From positions 15,052,501 through 15,116,500 of the forward strand of contig CM042044.1 of the NCBI GenBank assembly GCA_023525975.1: DNA of 64,000 nucleotides, written 5' to 3'. The notes under the pieces are model-generated. The model saw only the letters and a list, made by a program, of their open reading frames with translations, ran no database searches and was not told where the DNA came from. Positions 10,971 to 23,850 of this stretch are shown one piece after another. Each line of letters starts with the position of its first letter. Position 1 is the stretch's first letter. The translations under genes were made by a program, and so were the position numbers. This DNA comes from Smallanthus sonchifolius. Taxonomy: Eukaryota > Streptophyta > Magnoliopsida > Asterales > Asteraceae.

Positions 10971-12420
10971 TTCTAATGTTATTGGATCATTTCATGAAGA
11001 AAGAAATTCGTTTACAGAATTGAATATGCTGGGGTATAATTCGAATTAGATTAAGGATTAGTCACCGGATAAGGCAATAGGGTCAAATGAGATTTATTGT
11101 TGGAACGTAAGGGATTACGTGTTAGCTTAGAAGGAATTCTTCAAATTCCGCTTTCATACTTGGAGTCGATAGGTTTGTCATGAGATCCTATTAGAGTTTC
11201 AATCAAGATGGTTTCCTTGATGAGAGTCTTAAGGTCACTAATACTCTTACACAAGTGAAAATAACAAGATGGATTCCATTAATGATAACTCAGTGTGTCT
11301 GTAAACATCTTCAACCTGATAGTCGTGTCTATCAACTGTTGAACAGGTTTAACGATACCAACTAGTTGTTGAGTGGGTTACAAGAAGTTCTGCAGATAGT
11401 GGAAACTTAAATTTGTAAATCACATATTAGGACCATTTATCACACACTATGTTTCACTAGGACTTACATGCATCTCAAATTACTATTACGTGTGCACCCG
11501 TAATGATAATTTGCTTTGCATGCTCACCCTAGTTCTCTATGTCTCGTGTCACAATGTCCCTCAGTGTATTAGAAAGTACAGAGTGTTGTTAAAGATGATA
11601 AGTTATCGAAAGGCTTAGTCATCAACCATAAGTTGATCAACTAGGCCTCATATCAGGATGAGTAGTCGGGAATCGTTTGATACGAGTATTCACTCGAGTT
11701 GAAACACAATAAGAGAGTCCAATCTAGCAGATTGTAGATGGGAACATGCACATGAAACAAACATGCATGTGAAATGCGACTTCAAGAAGTGAAACTAATT
11801 CATGGTTACGGGTTACAGGAAGCAGCAAAGTAGCCGTCCTTCCCACTGAGTCAGGATAGGGTTTGAGTATGCAATGAGCAATGCGTTCTAAACTTTGTGG
11901 TCAATCTATCTTCAACAAAATATCGACCAAAGACGCGAGTCCATGGCTTGGGAAAGTGATGTCATAAACGTTTCAATGGATTCTGAAATAATGTGTGCAA
12001 CGGTCTGCCTTCACTCGGCGTATTGTTGCTAGTGGGGTATAGTAGGGACTCGCCTCCGACGATCCCAACTCCCAAAAAGGCATGTGCTAGTGTTGAGTGC
12101 CGTCCACAATATGGACCTGAGAAAGCCCACCATATCCGACAGATGATGGTAGTGTGAGAGACTCCTCCGAAGGCTCCGTCTTGCTGCCCTCGAACAAGAG
12201 TTAATGTTGTTTTGGAAGTTCCACGAGTGTCATTCCTTGAACGATGGTACAATGAGAATGACGTTATCCTCATCAACAGAGGGTGATATGGTTGGTGTTA
12301 ACCTGCCTGCACTACAATGTACGTAAGGGTGCTATGTGTATCAGGTATGAGTGTCTGTGCCGTGTAACTAATGTGTGAAGTTATATTCTAGTTTGCAATC
12401 CAAGTTCTCTATAACTAATG
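10971..12420 (-). other. G1 leader / missing-gag region
   Basis: No gag capsid domain is visible. The stretch is colinear with 24060-25546 in G2, sharing for example ATTACTATTACGTGTGCACC. A minus-strand frame at 12276-11962 keeps the core WWAFSGP-x3-GRHS-x-L also seen in G2. Confidence 0.6.
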
Positions 12421-12432
12421 TCTCTAATACCA
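12421..12432 (-). other. G1 primer-binding site (degraded iMet type)
   Basis: Reads TGGTATTAGAGA on the minus strand, two changes from the standard site, 3 bases inside the LTR. Confidence 0.65.
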
Positions 12433-12435
12433 ATC

Positions 12436-15304
12436 TGTCACACCCCCAAATTCCACTAACGGAGTTTTACCGTTTGGTGCGTGACAAACCAGGATCTTAG
12501 TCATTAGTTACATTGAACGACACTATATGGGACTCAAATTGGAATAATATAAAAGTTAAGAGTTAATGCGGAAGCGTTTAAACAATAAAGTAAATGCACA
12601 AAACAACGCGCCCAAGTCTAATAATAACGGGAAACATAATAAGTGTTTGATAATTTTAAAAGTGTTGGATATATCAAATAGAAACCATGCATGCCCTAAC
12701 GTGCACCCGCTTAACGTCCTGAGAAAACATGTAAGAAAACGTGTCAACACAACGTTGGTGAGTTCACAGGTTTCAATAAAGTCATAGAAGCGTTTGATAG
12801 ATTATATTCATTCAATATGCATATCTATAGGTAGCTAGCCTATGTTCCTGTTTTACAAAAGCTGGCAAAGTGAATAGGCTAACATTTCACCCGTTCGACC
12901 TCCAATCGAGTTAGCGCGACTAACGCGGGTGGGGCCTGTCAAACCCAGTAGTACTACTAAACATTACCTTGCTAAATCCATATTAACAGTCTGATGTGTG
13001 TGAAGACTTTCTTGATAGTTTGTTACGCTTAGTCTTAACAGTGATATCATATGAGTTTCAATAATCAAAAAGTAGTTGTGACATGTTTTCTCCCCCAAAT
13101 TAAAATACTAAAAGGAGCCGTGAAACTCACCTGAGTTGCATAGGTAGATTCACACAAGAATGAGATTGAAACCACAAGTGTTAGCCTGCAACGATTTACG
13201 TATGCCCTAGAATTATACACATAACAATTAGGGATACAATGAGATTTGTGACGACGACACGGAAGATTGAACGTCCTAAAACGTGCTAATGATCTAAGAG
13301 TAGACGAACGTGTCCACGGGAATGAAGGTTTCTTAATATAATAATTAAGATAAATGCATTACGCGACGAAGGTCTCTTCTTATGAATAATAATATTTAAT
13401 ACATATATATTCGCATGTTTGTACCATTAAGTAATGGTTTAGGAAAATAATATAATTTATTATATTATTTTTAAACTTAGAGAATAACACGATCATTAAA
13501 CTTTATGACCAAATAATAAAACTACTATTTTATTCGGATTATAATAACATGAGAATAAATATAAATAAATATATTATTTTATTAGTTTGAAACGTCTCAC
13601 AATATTTACAAACGTGGCGAAATAATATCTAAATATATATTATTTTTAATTGGAATCGTGGATTGAAAATAATATAAATGTATTATTTTATTCTAAGTTA
13701 TAGGTTGGATAGTAATATAACATATTATTATAACAGTGTGAAACCATATTAGAAATGTGTTATAAAATCTGAACCCGAGCCTACTGGTGATTTTTTGGGT
13801 TAAAACATATTAATATAATAAGATAGGGATGGGTTATATATTAAAAATACTTGTTTAAAAATAAAATATACAAAAACAGGGGTGAGGAGACTCGAACCCA
13901 GGTCTCCTCCCCACCAGCACACGCACTTAACCAGTCCCGCCCACTAGCGAATCGCACACAGGTCCGGTTCCAAACGGTTTTAATGACAAATTCCCATGGG
14001 TTCTTCCCCTTCGCAAACCGAAGCCAAAACCCAACCATTTACTAACGAATTCGACCATGATTTGATTCAAATGCATAGGGGTTTTATTAATTGAGAGTTT
14101 GCGAATCTGTAGGATCATTTAAATGCAAAAATAATAAAGTTTGGATCATTTAATTACAGATTTAGGAAAGGAAACCCTAGAATGAGAACATAGAATCAAT
14201 TTGATCGAATTCGATAATGAAACTTGTTAAAACCATGGGGCTTTTACTAATTAGGACATTGCGAATCTGTCCTTGTGGTTAATTTTATTGAGACGGAGTT
14301 TAAGATCGAAAACCCCAAATTGTTTTATGAACAAACCTTAGCTTTTGGAACTTGAGCAAATTGATGTTGTATGATCGAATTAGCATAGAGCATTCAAAGA
14401 ACTGATAATTGCAAAACTACCCATACGAATTAATTGGATTGAGATCTTGTTTAGAGGAGGATTCGATTAAGCCAAAGAACACGGTGAACCCTAGAATCGG
14501 TTCATCGTTGATCCGATGTTATAAGCCTGAATTAGCTTAGGGATTTTGATTTATACATGAAAACGAAAGTGTGGAAAAGTTTGATTACCGGAAAGGGTGT
14601 CGAATTGACTGAGCTCGGCCAAAAGGGACCCCGACTTTGCATGATTTGATCTTCGGCGGCCCTACCTCCTTCTACGATGAAATTCGATGGTGCCACAGGT
14701 TCAATGGGACCCGTACAGGGTCAGATTTCTGAGAATGATTATCGAAAACGAACGAGTTTGATGTACATATGATGATGGTCGACGGTTAAGACTCAATTAC
14801 ACATAATTAGAGTTTAATCCGATTCAATGCCGATGATTATTGCTATAAAGATGGTTGTTAATGTCTGGAACGTGCATAACGGTTACAAATCCTGGCATAA
14901 CTTCGATCACGAATTCGAATTGGGATCAAATGAGTACGGGTTTGACTCCCAGAACTCAACACGAACAAAGCATGCGATTTTGACTTTCTCAAAGTCAACA
15001 TAAATCGGATTTGGGCAATTTACATAACTAGTCCTTGTAATTTCATTCTTCTGAGTTTGGAACTTGGCAGAAATAGTCCCTAGAGTTTGACTTGAGTTAA
15101 GAACATGTTTTCTTGACTATCAAAAGTTAACAAAATAGAGTTTTGCTTAATTACACAATTAGTCCTTGAAGTTTCATGTAATAGAGTTTGGATTTTGACA
15201 GAATTGGTCCCTGAGGTTTAAATTTGAGTTAACTAGGTTAGTATTTAACTGGATATTTAACTGGATTTGCTAATGGGATTAACCCTAAATAGCCGGATGT
15301 CACA
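12436..15304 (-). repeat. G1 5' LTR (2869 bp)
   Basis: TGTCACACCCCC at 12436 to GGATGTCACA at 15304. Homologous to both G2 LTRs but clearly more diverged. Contains AT-rich inverted repeats (13440-13700) and a tRNA-like module. Confidence 0.87.
13870..13955 (-). other. tRNA-like A-box/B-box module in G1 LTR
   Basis: On the LTR sense strand, an A-box-like word (TAGTGGGCGGGACTGG, 13946-13931) is followed about 30 bases later by a B-box GGGTTCGAGTC (13899-13889) and then a T5 run near 13873. Comparable modules lie in the G2 and X LTRs. It does not fold as a complete tRNA by eye. Confidence 0.5.
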
Positions 15305-15879
15305 TTTTAAGTTGGGAAAAGAGCCATTTAATGGTTCAAGAGGGTATTGTTTTGGGTCAAGTGGTGTCAAGTCGGGGGATTGAGGTAGACAAAGCAAAAA
15401 TTAGTGTTATTTCCACATTACCTCCCCCGATGAATGTCAAGGGTGTGCGCTCTTTTCTAGGGCATGCCGGTTCTACCGTAGGTTTATTAAGGGATTTAGT
15501 GTCATCACAAACCTTTAAATAACTTACTTCTCAAATATGTGTCTTTTGAATTTGATAAAGAATGTTTAATTGCTTTTAATGTCTTAAAAGATCAATTGCT
15601 ACAAGCCCCAATTTTGTAATCACCGGATTGGAATCTTCCTTTTGAAATAATGGGTGATGCGAGTCATCATGCAGTTGGGGCTGTATTGGGTCAAAAGGTA
15701 GACAAAAGACTTGTTGTCATTTACTATGCATGCAAGACCCTCTTTGGTGCTTAATTGAACTACACCACAACAGAAAAGGAGCTGCTTACAGTTGTCTATG
15801 CCCTAGAAAAATTTAGGTCTTATATTTGGGATAGCAAAGTAATTGTGTATTCTGATCATGCAGATGTCCGATATTTGAT
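15305..15879 (+). pseudogene. A1 RT C-terminus and RNase H, broken
   Basis: From the G1 junction the frame reads LSWEKSHLMVQEGIVLG, then GIEVDKAKI and VRSFLGHAG, the end of an Athila-type RT thumb, with frameshifts after 15480. RNase H follows with FEIMGDASHHAVGAVLGQ and TTTEKELLTVVYALEKFRSY, ending at YSDHADVRYL where C3 is inserted. Several stops are present (for example at 15523). Confidence 0.85.
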
Positions 15880-16263
15880 TGTTGGAACCAGTAGTCCATA
15901 GAAATCAATTATATGCTAAAAATGTATAACTTTAGAGTTTTTGGTCGAAAACTAAGTTTTCGATCGAATTCTGTTTAGTATAAATATGTTGTATTTTGTA
16001 GTAAGATTTCACACTTGTATCTTTTGATCAGAATTGTTCTAGTGAAATCATACAGTTGTAGTTTGTTGATTCAAGGTGTAATTACCAAATATAAATGGAG
16101 ATTATCAGTTAGATTATGCAGGTTATGGTGATGACATTTCTCGACATAGTTCGTGTTTGATTTGATCATCTAGTGGATTAATTGATTTCTAGAGTGTTTC
16201 CGCCATTCTAGAGGTTGTTTGAGAAGATTAGGCTTGAATATCATCATATCAGAAGGGATCACA
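15880..16263 (+). repeat. C3 5' LTR (384 bp)
   Basis: TGTTGGAACC to GGGATCACA. Compared with the 3' LTR it lacks about 57 bases of palindromic TTTTCG/CGAAAA sequence just upstream of the TATA box (TATAAATA, 15979-15986). Many substitutions between the LTRs agree with C3 being older than the elements inside it. Confidence 0.92.
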
Positions 16264-16265
16264 AG

Positions 16266-16277
16266 GGATATCAGAGC
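16266..16277 (+). other. C3 primer-binding site (iMet type)
   Basis: GGATATCAGAGC, close to TGGTATCAGAGC, 2 bases after the LTR. Confidence 0.75.
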
Positions 16278-16712
16278 TGTTGGTTAAAGCTCTTGGTAAT
16301 CAAGAAGTTTTTTCATCAAACTCGATCAAATCAGAGTGTTTTTGTGTGCCATTGTTGTATTTTTTGAGCTAAAAGTAATGGAGATGAAGTCTACAATAGG
16401 TTTGAAGGCTTGATTTTGGATTCGGATCATTGTAGAGAGTTTTAGGTCGATTCAACTGTTCATCAGAAGAATTACCCGAAAAGTCAGCTTGAAGGAGTCG
16501 AAATCTTCATTTCGACCGAAAAGTGTGCACTTTTCTATCGAAAAGTATTACCCAAAATCCCAAAGGATCAAAATCTCCTGTGTTCGAAATCTAGACTTTT
16601 CGACGAAAAGTCTTGACCGAAAAGGGTTTTCGATCAAACAGTTTTTCGACCGAAAAGTTCTGAGTTGGAAGTTTTTCAGATTTCGACTAAGTGTTAAAAG
16701 TACAAGTGTAAG
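16278..16712 (+). promoter_or_regulatory. C3 untranslated leader with TTTTCG/CGAAAA words
   Basis: Non-coding leader between primer site and gag ATG. From 16496 to 16685 it repeats words such as TTTCGACCGAAAAG and TTTTCGATCAAA, the same family as in the LTR and in the spacer before the extra ORF. Confidence 0.55.
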
Positions 16713-17486
16713 ATGACTGGAAAGGTTTACGATACTGAGAGGGTTGTGGGAAAGTCACCACCGAATACTAAAGTCAATCTCAGAGTTTTCCAACTGGAAA
16801 ATTATGATGAAAGCATATTTCAAGTTACTGAGCCAACTTTATGGGAGTCAATTGTAAAGGGTCCTCATATTCCAAAGACTACAAATGTTGATGGATTAGT
16901 CCCTATTTCAAATCCTGATTTGTATTTAGAGAAAGATAAGAAGCTGATTGAGAGAGATAACAGAGCTTTGAGATCTATTATCTTGGCACTTCTGAGTGAA
17001 TTGTATCTGAATTTTGAGCAGCGCGAGACAGCTCAGGGACTGTGGAATACATTATGTTTGAGGTTTGAAAGAAATGCAGCAGTTCAAGAAAGCAGAACTG
17101 ATCTTTTGTTGAAGCAGTATAATATGTTCAGTTATAAGAAAAATGAGACTCTTAGCGAACAAGTTACAAGGTTCACAACTATGATTAACAGGCTAAGAAA
17201 GATGGGAGTAAACTTCGAAGAATATGATTTTGGAAAGAAACTATTGAATTCTTTACCGGATTGCTGGAGCATACCGTGTATGCTGATAAAGAATACAACT
17301 CGAGATCTTAAGAGCAAATCACTTGATGATATAATCTGTCTGCTTGAGTCATATGAGCTAGATGCAAAGAAAAGAGAGGTGAACAATCAAGATAAGCAAA
17401 ATGTTTAAGGTTCAGCTAATGCATCTTTGTTTTCGGGAAGTAGTGATGGAAGCAGTGGGTCTAGGTCTGAAAAGAATAAGGGTTGT
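16713..17486 (+). pseudogene. C3 gag, first part
   Basis: ATG at 16713 (MTGKVYDTERVVG) opens a UBN2-type copia capsid domain: LWNTLCLRFE at about residues 110-119, LLLKQYNMFSYK, then LLNSLPDCWS and LLESYEL. TAA at 17406-17408 interrupts the Ser/Gly-rich linker where Gln (CAA) is likely; the frame then continues to 17486, where G2 starts. Confidence 0.9.
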
Positions 17487-18780
17487 TGTCACACCCCCAA
17501 ATTCCACTAACGGAGTTTCACCGTTTGGAAGGTGACACACCAGGATCTCAGTCATTAGTTACATCAAACGACACTATACGGGACTTAAAAGTCATAACAT
17601 AAATGTTCAGAGTTAATGAGAAAGCGTAAACGTTAATATGAAATCAAAAGTAATTACACGCAACAAGCGTCATTTAATATAAATAAGTAAACTGTTTAAG
17701 ATGTTTGAAATGAATGATATGATAGTAGGACTCCATGCATGTCCTAAGTGTGCAACCTGTGCCAAAGCGATCTGAGAAACATGTAAGAAAAAGTGTCAAC
17801 ACGAGGTTGGTGAGTTCACAGGTTTCAAGTTTCTAATAAGAGAGTGTTTTCCAGATTATGTACATTCAATATGCATATCTATAGGTAGCAAGCCTATGTT
17901 CATGTCTTACTAAAGCGCTCGCAACCGAAGCTGACTGTTTGTGTTTGTATGCCTCCTGCCAGGTTTATCAACTCTGGAAAATGTGAGTAGGCTAACATTT
18001 CACCCGTTCGATCTCCAATCGAGTTAGCGTGACTAACGCGGGTGGGGCTTTTCAAACCCAGTAGTACTACTACACATTACCTCGCTAAGATCCATATTAA
18101 CGGTTTGATGTATGATGAGGACTTTCTGTGATAGTGTGTCACGCTTAGCCTCAACAGTAATAACATATGAAATACAATGATCTAAAATAGTTGTGTCATG
18201 TTTTCTCCCCCAACGGGAAAAACATATAAAATAATGTTTGTCTGCGTACCTGTTTTTCCCCCACGAGGAAAACAAGTAAAAGTATGATAGTTTGTGTACA
18301 TGTTTGTTTCTCCTCAACAGGAAAACAAGTAAAATATGTTTGTGTGTAAGCATGTTTCTCCCTCAATAGTAAAACAAGTAAAAAGGGGCCGTGAAACTCA
18401 CCTGCGTCGCGTAGTAGGTAGTATCACACAAGTATGAGATTTAGAACCTCAAGTGTTAGCCTGCACGGCTTACGTATGCCTTAGAATTATAAACACATAA
18501 GTTAGGGATATACGGGATTTGTGAAGACGACACGGAAGATTTGAATGTCCTAAAACATGTGTAGGATCAACGAGTAGACGAACGTGTCCACGGGAATGAG
18601 GATTTCTTAATTTAATAATTAAGATTAATGCATTACGCGTCGAATGTCTCGAATACGAATAATATTAAATAAACAAATAGTTTCGTACGTTTGTGCCTAT
18701 AATAAAGGCTTAAGAAATTAATATAACTTAATATGTTATTTTTAAGTTTAGAGAATTTCACATTTAATAAATATCGTGGG

Positions 18781-19000
18781 AAAAATAATAAATATATTAT
18801 TTTTATTCAAGTATATAAACATGGGTAAATAATATAAATAATTATATTATTTATTAGTTTGAAAATGATACACGAGGTTTATAAACGAGGCGAAATAATA
18901 TAAAATTATATATTATTTTATGATATGAGTCACGGGTTGAAAACAATATAAACTTATTATTTTATTCGAAGTTGGTGTTGAAAATAATATAAATATATTA
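18781..19000. repeat. AT-rich hairpin array in G2 LTR
   Basis: At least four inverted repeats with 9-11-base arms, for example AAATAATATAA with its complement after a 4-base loop (18827-18852) and AAAATAATATA with a 2-base loop near 18980. The same array is at 26856-27075 and, more diverged, in G1 at 13440-13700. Confidence 0.7.
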
Positions 19001-19154
19001 TTTTAAAAATGGATAATTAATATAAAAATAGGTTATAAAATCAAAACCGAGCCTACGGTTGTTTTTCGGGTATAAAACACTTTAATATATTAATATAATA
19101 ATATTAGAACAAATTTTATATAAAAATATAGTCTCAAAAGTGGCTAGAAAAATA

Positions 19155-19235
19155 AATGGTGCAAGTGAGGTTCGAACCCGGGTCTCAGCTACACCAACAC
19201 ACCGACTTAAGCACTCCAGCCCGCTAGGGAATCGC
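19155..19235 (-). other. tRNA-like A-box/B-box module in G2 3' LTR
   Basis: Sense strand: TAGCGGGCTGGAGTGCTTAAG (19226-19206), about 25 bases, GGGTTCGAACCTC (19180-19167), then a T5 run at 19150. The copy in the other LTR is at 27230-27310. Confidence 0.5.
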
Positions 19236-20585
19236 AATAGAACCCAGATCAAATGGGTTTTAATCCTCAACAGTCGTGTGTTCTTCCCCCCATGCGATCC
19301 GATCCCGAATCCAACCTCAAATCCTTAGAATTTGATTACGGATGACCAAGGGATCAAAGTGGTTTGGTTCGTCAGTGGTAAGCGAACTTATGGACGAGTT
19401 TAATTGCAAAATCATTAGGTTTAGGCTCGTTAAATTACAGATTGAATTGCCGAAACCCTAGATCAAAATACAAGATCGAATTGACAAACTCTTATATTAA
19501 CAGATGCTGAAATCATAGGGCTTTCAACCAGCAAGGGATTGCGAGTTAAACCATGAGATTTAATTTGGTTTAGGTGGCGATTAGATTAGGGTTCGATCAA
19601 ACCAAAAATGTAAAGAACCCTAGAAGTCGTTCATCATAAATTCGATATTGAAAGATCGAATTAGCATAGGGGTTTTGATCAGTAAGAGATTACGAAACTA
19701 GTCACATGTTTTAATTGGATTTAAAATGAGTCTAAGATCAAAAACCCCAAATCCGTATATGAACAAACCCTAAATTTCGAATCAAGATCAATTCGATGTT
19801 ATAAGGTTAAATTGATATGGGGCTTTCATTACAAAGATCATTACGAGTCTAATGGTATAAGTTAATTGCATTAAAACACGTTTTAAGGTAGGGTTCGATT
19901 AAATCGGTTAATCGTGAACCCTAGAACCTGAATTTTGATTGAACTGATGATATAACCCCAAATCATCATGGGGCTTTGATTCTAGGAGTGAAAACGTAAC
20001 TGCGGAAGTGATTAGTTACCTTGCACGCTATGGGATTGATGGTGATCGATAAAAATTCAGTCGCGACTAGCGTGGCTTTATCTCCGGCGACACAGGCTTC
20101 GTTTTCGATCGGATTGGATGGTGTAACAGGTTCTGAAGAGTGTGGGTGAGATGCGCAGGCGTTCAATTGGAGAGTGAATGATCGAAACGAACGAATTTGA
20201 TGGTTTCATGCTTAGAAGTCGACGATTACGGGTTTGAGGGAGTTAATATGATTAATTCGCATGTAATAGTGATGTTAAATGCTACAATGATGATCGAACT
20301 CGTCATTTACATGCATTACAGTTACGAATTTGGACAATTATTTGGTTATGGATTTGATTTGGGTCTAGATCATCACGAGTTTGACTTCAAAAAGTCAACG
20401 GAAGCAAAATCATTTGATTTTGACTTTTTAGAGTCAACATTCTTCTCTTTAGGCTAATTCCAGATCTGGTCCCCGTAATTTAACATTAAATATTGAGAGA
20501 ATTGGTCCCTTGGGTTTAAGATTGAGTTAATTGGGTTATGGTTTAACTGGATATTGCTAACGGTATTAATCTTGAAAAGTCGGAT

Positions 20586-20698
20586 TGTCACATCATCCCC
20601 TAGTTGAAAGAATTTTCGTCCCGAAAATTAAATAATAATAAAAAAAATTTCTAGGGTGTCACATCATCCCCTAGTTGAAAGAATTTTCGTCCCGAAAT
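20586..20698 (-). other. G2 polypurine tract, duplicated with the LTR end
   Basis: The tract (CAACTAGGGGATGA on the minus strand) abuts the 3' LTR at 20593. A 42-base block covering the LTR terminus TGTCACA plus tract occurs at 20586-20627 and again at 20657-20698. Confidence 0.75.
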
Positions 20699-21960
20699 TA
20701 GAATAGTACCTTAAGAATTTGACGCGGAGTGCTTGAACAGATTAGGATATTTGAGCATCATTTGATCCTCGCGTTCCCACGTCGTTTCGAGTTCCAACGA
20801 ACTCTGACAATAGGGATTTTACTGTGCTTTAACGTTTTGACTTCCCTATCCATAATTTCCATAGGTTCTTCGATGAAACGTAACTGTTCATCAATGTGTA
20901 CTTCCTCGAGAGGAACTGCGAGTGATTCGTCTGCTAGACATTCCTTCAAGTTCAAGACATGAAAGACATCGTGTACACCACTCAGTCCTTCAGGTAGGTC
21001 CAGTTGGTACGTTACTGGGCCAATTATCTTCACTATCTTGAATGGTCCAACATAACGAGGGTTGAGTTTGCCTCATTTCCCGAAGCGGATTACACCTTTC
21101 CAAGGTGAGACTTTCATTAGGACCATCTCGCCTACTTGAAATTCTAACGGTTTACGACGCTTATCGTTATAGCTTTTTTGACGATCACGAGCTGCCGTCA
21201 TACGGTTTTAAATTTGTATAATTTTCTTAGAATTTTCAAGTACGAGTTCAGGACCTATAAGTTGACTATCCCCAACCTCGGCCCAACAAATAGGAGAACG
21301 ACATTTTCGTCCATATAATGCTTCAAATGGAGCTGCCTTGATGCTAGTGTGATAAATGTTGTTATAGAAGAACTCCACCGACGGTAGGTGAGACTCCCAA
21401 GTGTTACCGAAATCAATCACACAAGCTCTTAGCATGTTCTCCAGAGTTTGGATAGTATGTTCCGACTGGCCATCAGTTTGAGAATGGTATGCTGTGCTCA
21501 TATCTAGACGCGTGCCTAAAGTTTTATGTAACGATTGATAGAAACGAGAGGTGAATTGTGCATCACGATCTGAAATAATAGAGATTGGCACTCCGTGCCA
21601 AGAGACTACTTCCTTCAAGTAAATACGAGTAAGTTTCTCCATCTTGTCAGTTGCTTTGATGGCTAAGAAGTGAGTGGATTTAGTATCGACGATCACCCAA
21701 ATGGTGTCGCATCTGCTAGGAGTTCGGGGTAGTTTGGTTATGAAGTTCATAGGAATTTGTTCCCATTTCCACATTGGGATCTCTGGTTGTTGAAGTAGAC
21801 CAGAAGGCTTTTGGTATTCCACTTTGACCTTTGCGTAAGTCAGGCACTTGCTCACATAGGTGGCTATATCAGCCTTCATCTTTGGCCACCAATATAGCAC
21901 CTTTAGGTCATGGTACACCTTGTCGGAACCTGGATGAATAGAGTATTAAGATTTGTGAGC
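20699..21960 (-). pseudogene. G2 integrase and chromodomain-like tail, broken
   Basis: Integrase frame 21918-21208: the zinc-binding end reads CLTYAKVK (second Cys lost), the first catalytic Asp is Asn (PMNFITKLP), the second is present ([10 protein letters not shown]) and Glu is present (DGQSEHT). After a frameshift and stop, 21033-20758 gives the C-terminal [20 protein letters not shown] block and the start of a chromodomain ([12 protein letters not shown]), cut short. Non-functional. Confidence 0.9.
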
Positions 21961-22171
21961 TTCATCCATAACCAATCCTCTTAAGTTCCTATACACTGGA
22001 ACCCATATTCGCTCTGCAAGGTAGCGAATGCCATCTGATTTGACTACCAGTTTTCCTTCCATACCGCGTGTAGCTTCTAACGATAGGTTTTCCTCTTTAA
22101 GAGCTTCGAGTTGAGCACTTCGGATTTTGGTCAGGTAATCCGGGGTGAATAGTAAGTTGTAATACTCGAAC

Positions 22172-23535
22172 TCATTTAGGTTTGGTGTCCTTATGGCTTA
22201 GGGCACCGGCTACTACGTAAGCCTTGACCTGATGATACTTGATAGCACAGTCATGGTCGTTCAAAAGTTTGATCCAACAGCGTTGTCGGATGTTCAACTC
22301 CTTCTGTTCGAATATGTGTTGAAGACTTTTGTGATCGGTGTAAATCGTGGACTTGGTATCGTCCAAGTAATGTCTACAGATTTTCAAAGCAAACACTACA
22401 TCTCCCAACTCTAGGTCATGGGTAGTGTAGTTTTTCTCATAAGCTTTCAATTGACGGAAAGCATATGCGATAACCTTTTCGCGCTGCATCAACACACAAC
22501 CAAGACCTCGAATAGAGGTATTGTAATACACTACGAAGTCATCCGTTCCTTCAGGAAAGACTAGGATAGGTGCACTACAGAGTTTCTGTTTCAATAGTTG
22601 AAATACGGATTCCTGAGTTTCGCTCCAGTTATAGGGTTTACCCTTTTTGAGTTAGAGTAGTGAGAGGTTGAGCAATATTTTGAAAATTTCCTCAATGAAT
22701 TGACGGTAGCAGCCAGCCAATCCTAGAAGTTGTCACACCTCTGTTGCAGTCACCGGTGCTGTCTGATCCTTGATGGCTTCTACTTTAGATGGGTCGACGT
22801 GTATTCCTTTCTCGTTGACTACATGTCCTAGAAGTTGAATCTTCGCGAATCCAGAATTCGCACTTAGAGAATTTGGCATACAATTGCTCTTATTTCAGCA
22901 ATCCAAGGATTAAGTGTAGGTGCTACTCATGTCCTCCCTTGTTCTTAGAATAGATGAGGATGTCAACAATGAAAATAGGGTTTACACACACGGTTCATGA
23001 GGTCCATGAACACCGCGGGTGCGTTGGTCAGTCCCAAAGGCATGACCATAAACTCGTAAAGGCCGTACCTAGTCCTGAATGCAGTCTTTGAGACGTCCCC
23101 GTCTCAGACTCTCGGTTGATGATAACCGGATCTAAGATCTATCTTGGAATAGAAACTTGATCCTTAGAGTTAATCGAAGAGATCATCTATACGAGGTAAA
23201 GGATAACGGTCCTTGTTGGTTACTTTATTAAGTTCACGGTAGCCGATGCACATGCGGAAGGTCCCGTCCTTCTTCTTGACAAATAGGACTGGAGCTCCCC
23301 ATGGTGATGAGCTATGTAGAATAAAACCTTTATCTAACAACTCTTGCAGTTCTGTAGATAGCTCTTGAAATTCACTGGGTGCAAGTCTACAGGGTGCCCT
23401 AGCAATAGGCGCCGCTCTGGGTGCTAGATCAATTTGGAATTCAACTTGATGATGCGGTGGAAGACCTGGTAGATCTTCGGGAAATACCTCCGGATAATCA
23501 TGAATGATCGGGATGTCGTCAATCTTCTTCTCCTC
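22172..23535 (-). pseudogene. G2 RT and RNase H, broken
   Basis: RT is readable as pieces: [42 protein letters not shown], then [16 protein letters not shown]. The catalytic FIDD box reads FIVD after a small deletion near 22990. RNase H (22594-22172) has Asn in place of the first catalytic Asp ([11 protein letters not shown]). Multiple stops and shifts. Confidence 0.88.
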
Positions 23536-23541
23536 AGGTGG

Positions 23542-23850
23542 CTACTCGACGACGAGAGCCAAAATGGCAGTATGACCTTTACGTAGACGCTTTTGTGCTT
23601 TCACAAAAGATATGATGCCCATGACAGCACCACTCTTTTCGCCTTGGACAGAAAGGTTTTCTCCACTCGAGAGAGAAAGGCGAACAATTATCTTATGACA
23701 GATAATCTTGGCTTGGTTCTTAGATAACCAATCCTTGTCGGCAATTTTGTCAAAGCTGTCAAGTGTAATTGGCGTAAGGTCAATGTCAAACTTATGACCA
23801 GTCAATATTAGTTTACATCTCTAAAGGTTTTGAGTTGCTTCTGTACTAAA
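23542..23850 (-). pseudogene. G2 protease C-terminal part
   Basis: Frame 23805-23542 reads DKDWLSKNQAKIICH and EKSGAVMGIISFVKA, matching the protease-to-RT connector of G1. The DTG active-site half is not recognisable upstream. Confidence 0.7.

Larger units (their letters stand above)
9591..15304 (-). mobile_element. G1: Ty3-gypsy chromovirus-like element, 3' part outside window
   Basis: On the minus strand: 5' LTR 12436-15304, degraded iMet primer site, a long non-coding leader, gag zinc-knuckle remnant, protease and the start of RT, then cut by C2. It sits in the RT domain of A1; 15305-15309 (TTTTA) is the expected target duplication. Its LTR and leader are homologous to those of G2. Confidence 0.85.
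17487..20592 (-). repeat. G2 3' LTR (3106 bp)
   Basis: TGTCACACCCCC to GGATTGTCACA. Nearly identical to 25562-28668. Holds AT-rich inverted repeats and a tRNA-like module. Confidence 0.93.

Noticed and set aside
12566..12787. 73-residue + strand ORF
   Set aside because: Lies wholly inside the G1 LTR and is not preserved in the G2 LTRs.
19140..19328. tRNA gene suggested by the GGTTCGAACC word
   Set aside because: No cloverleaf with acceptor and anticodon stems can be drawn by eye; kept only as a tRNA-like module. The overlapping ORF on + is a shadow.
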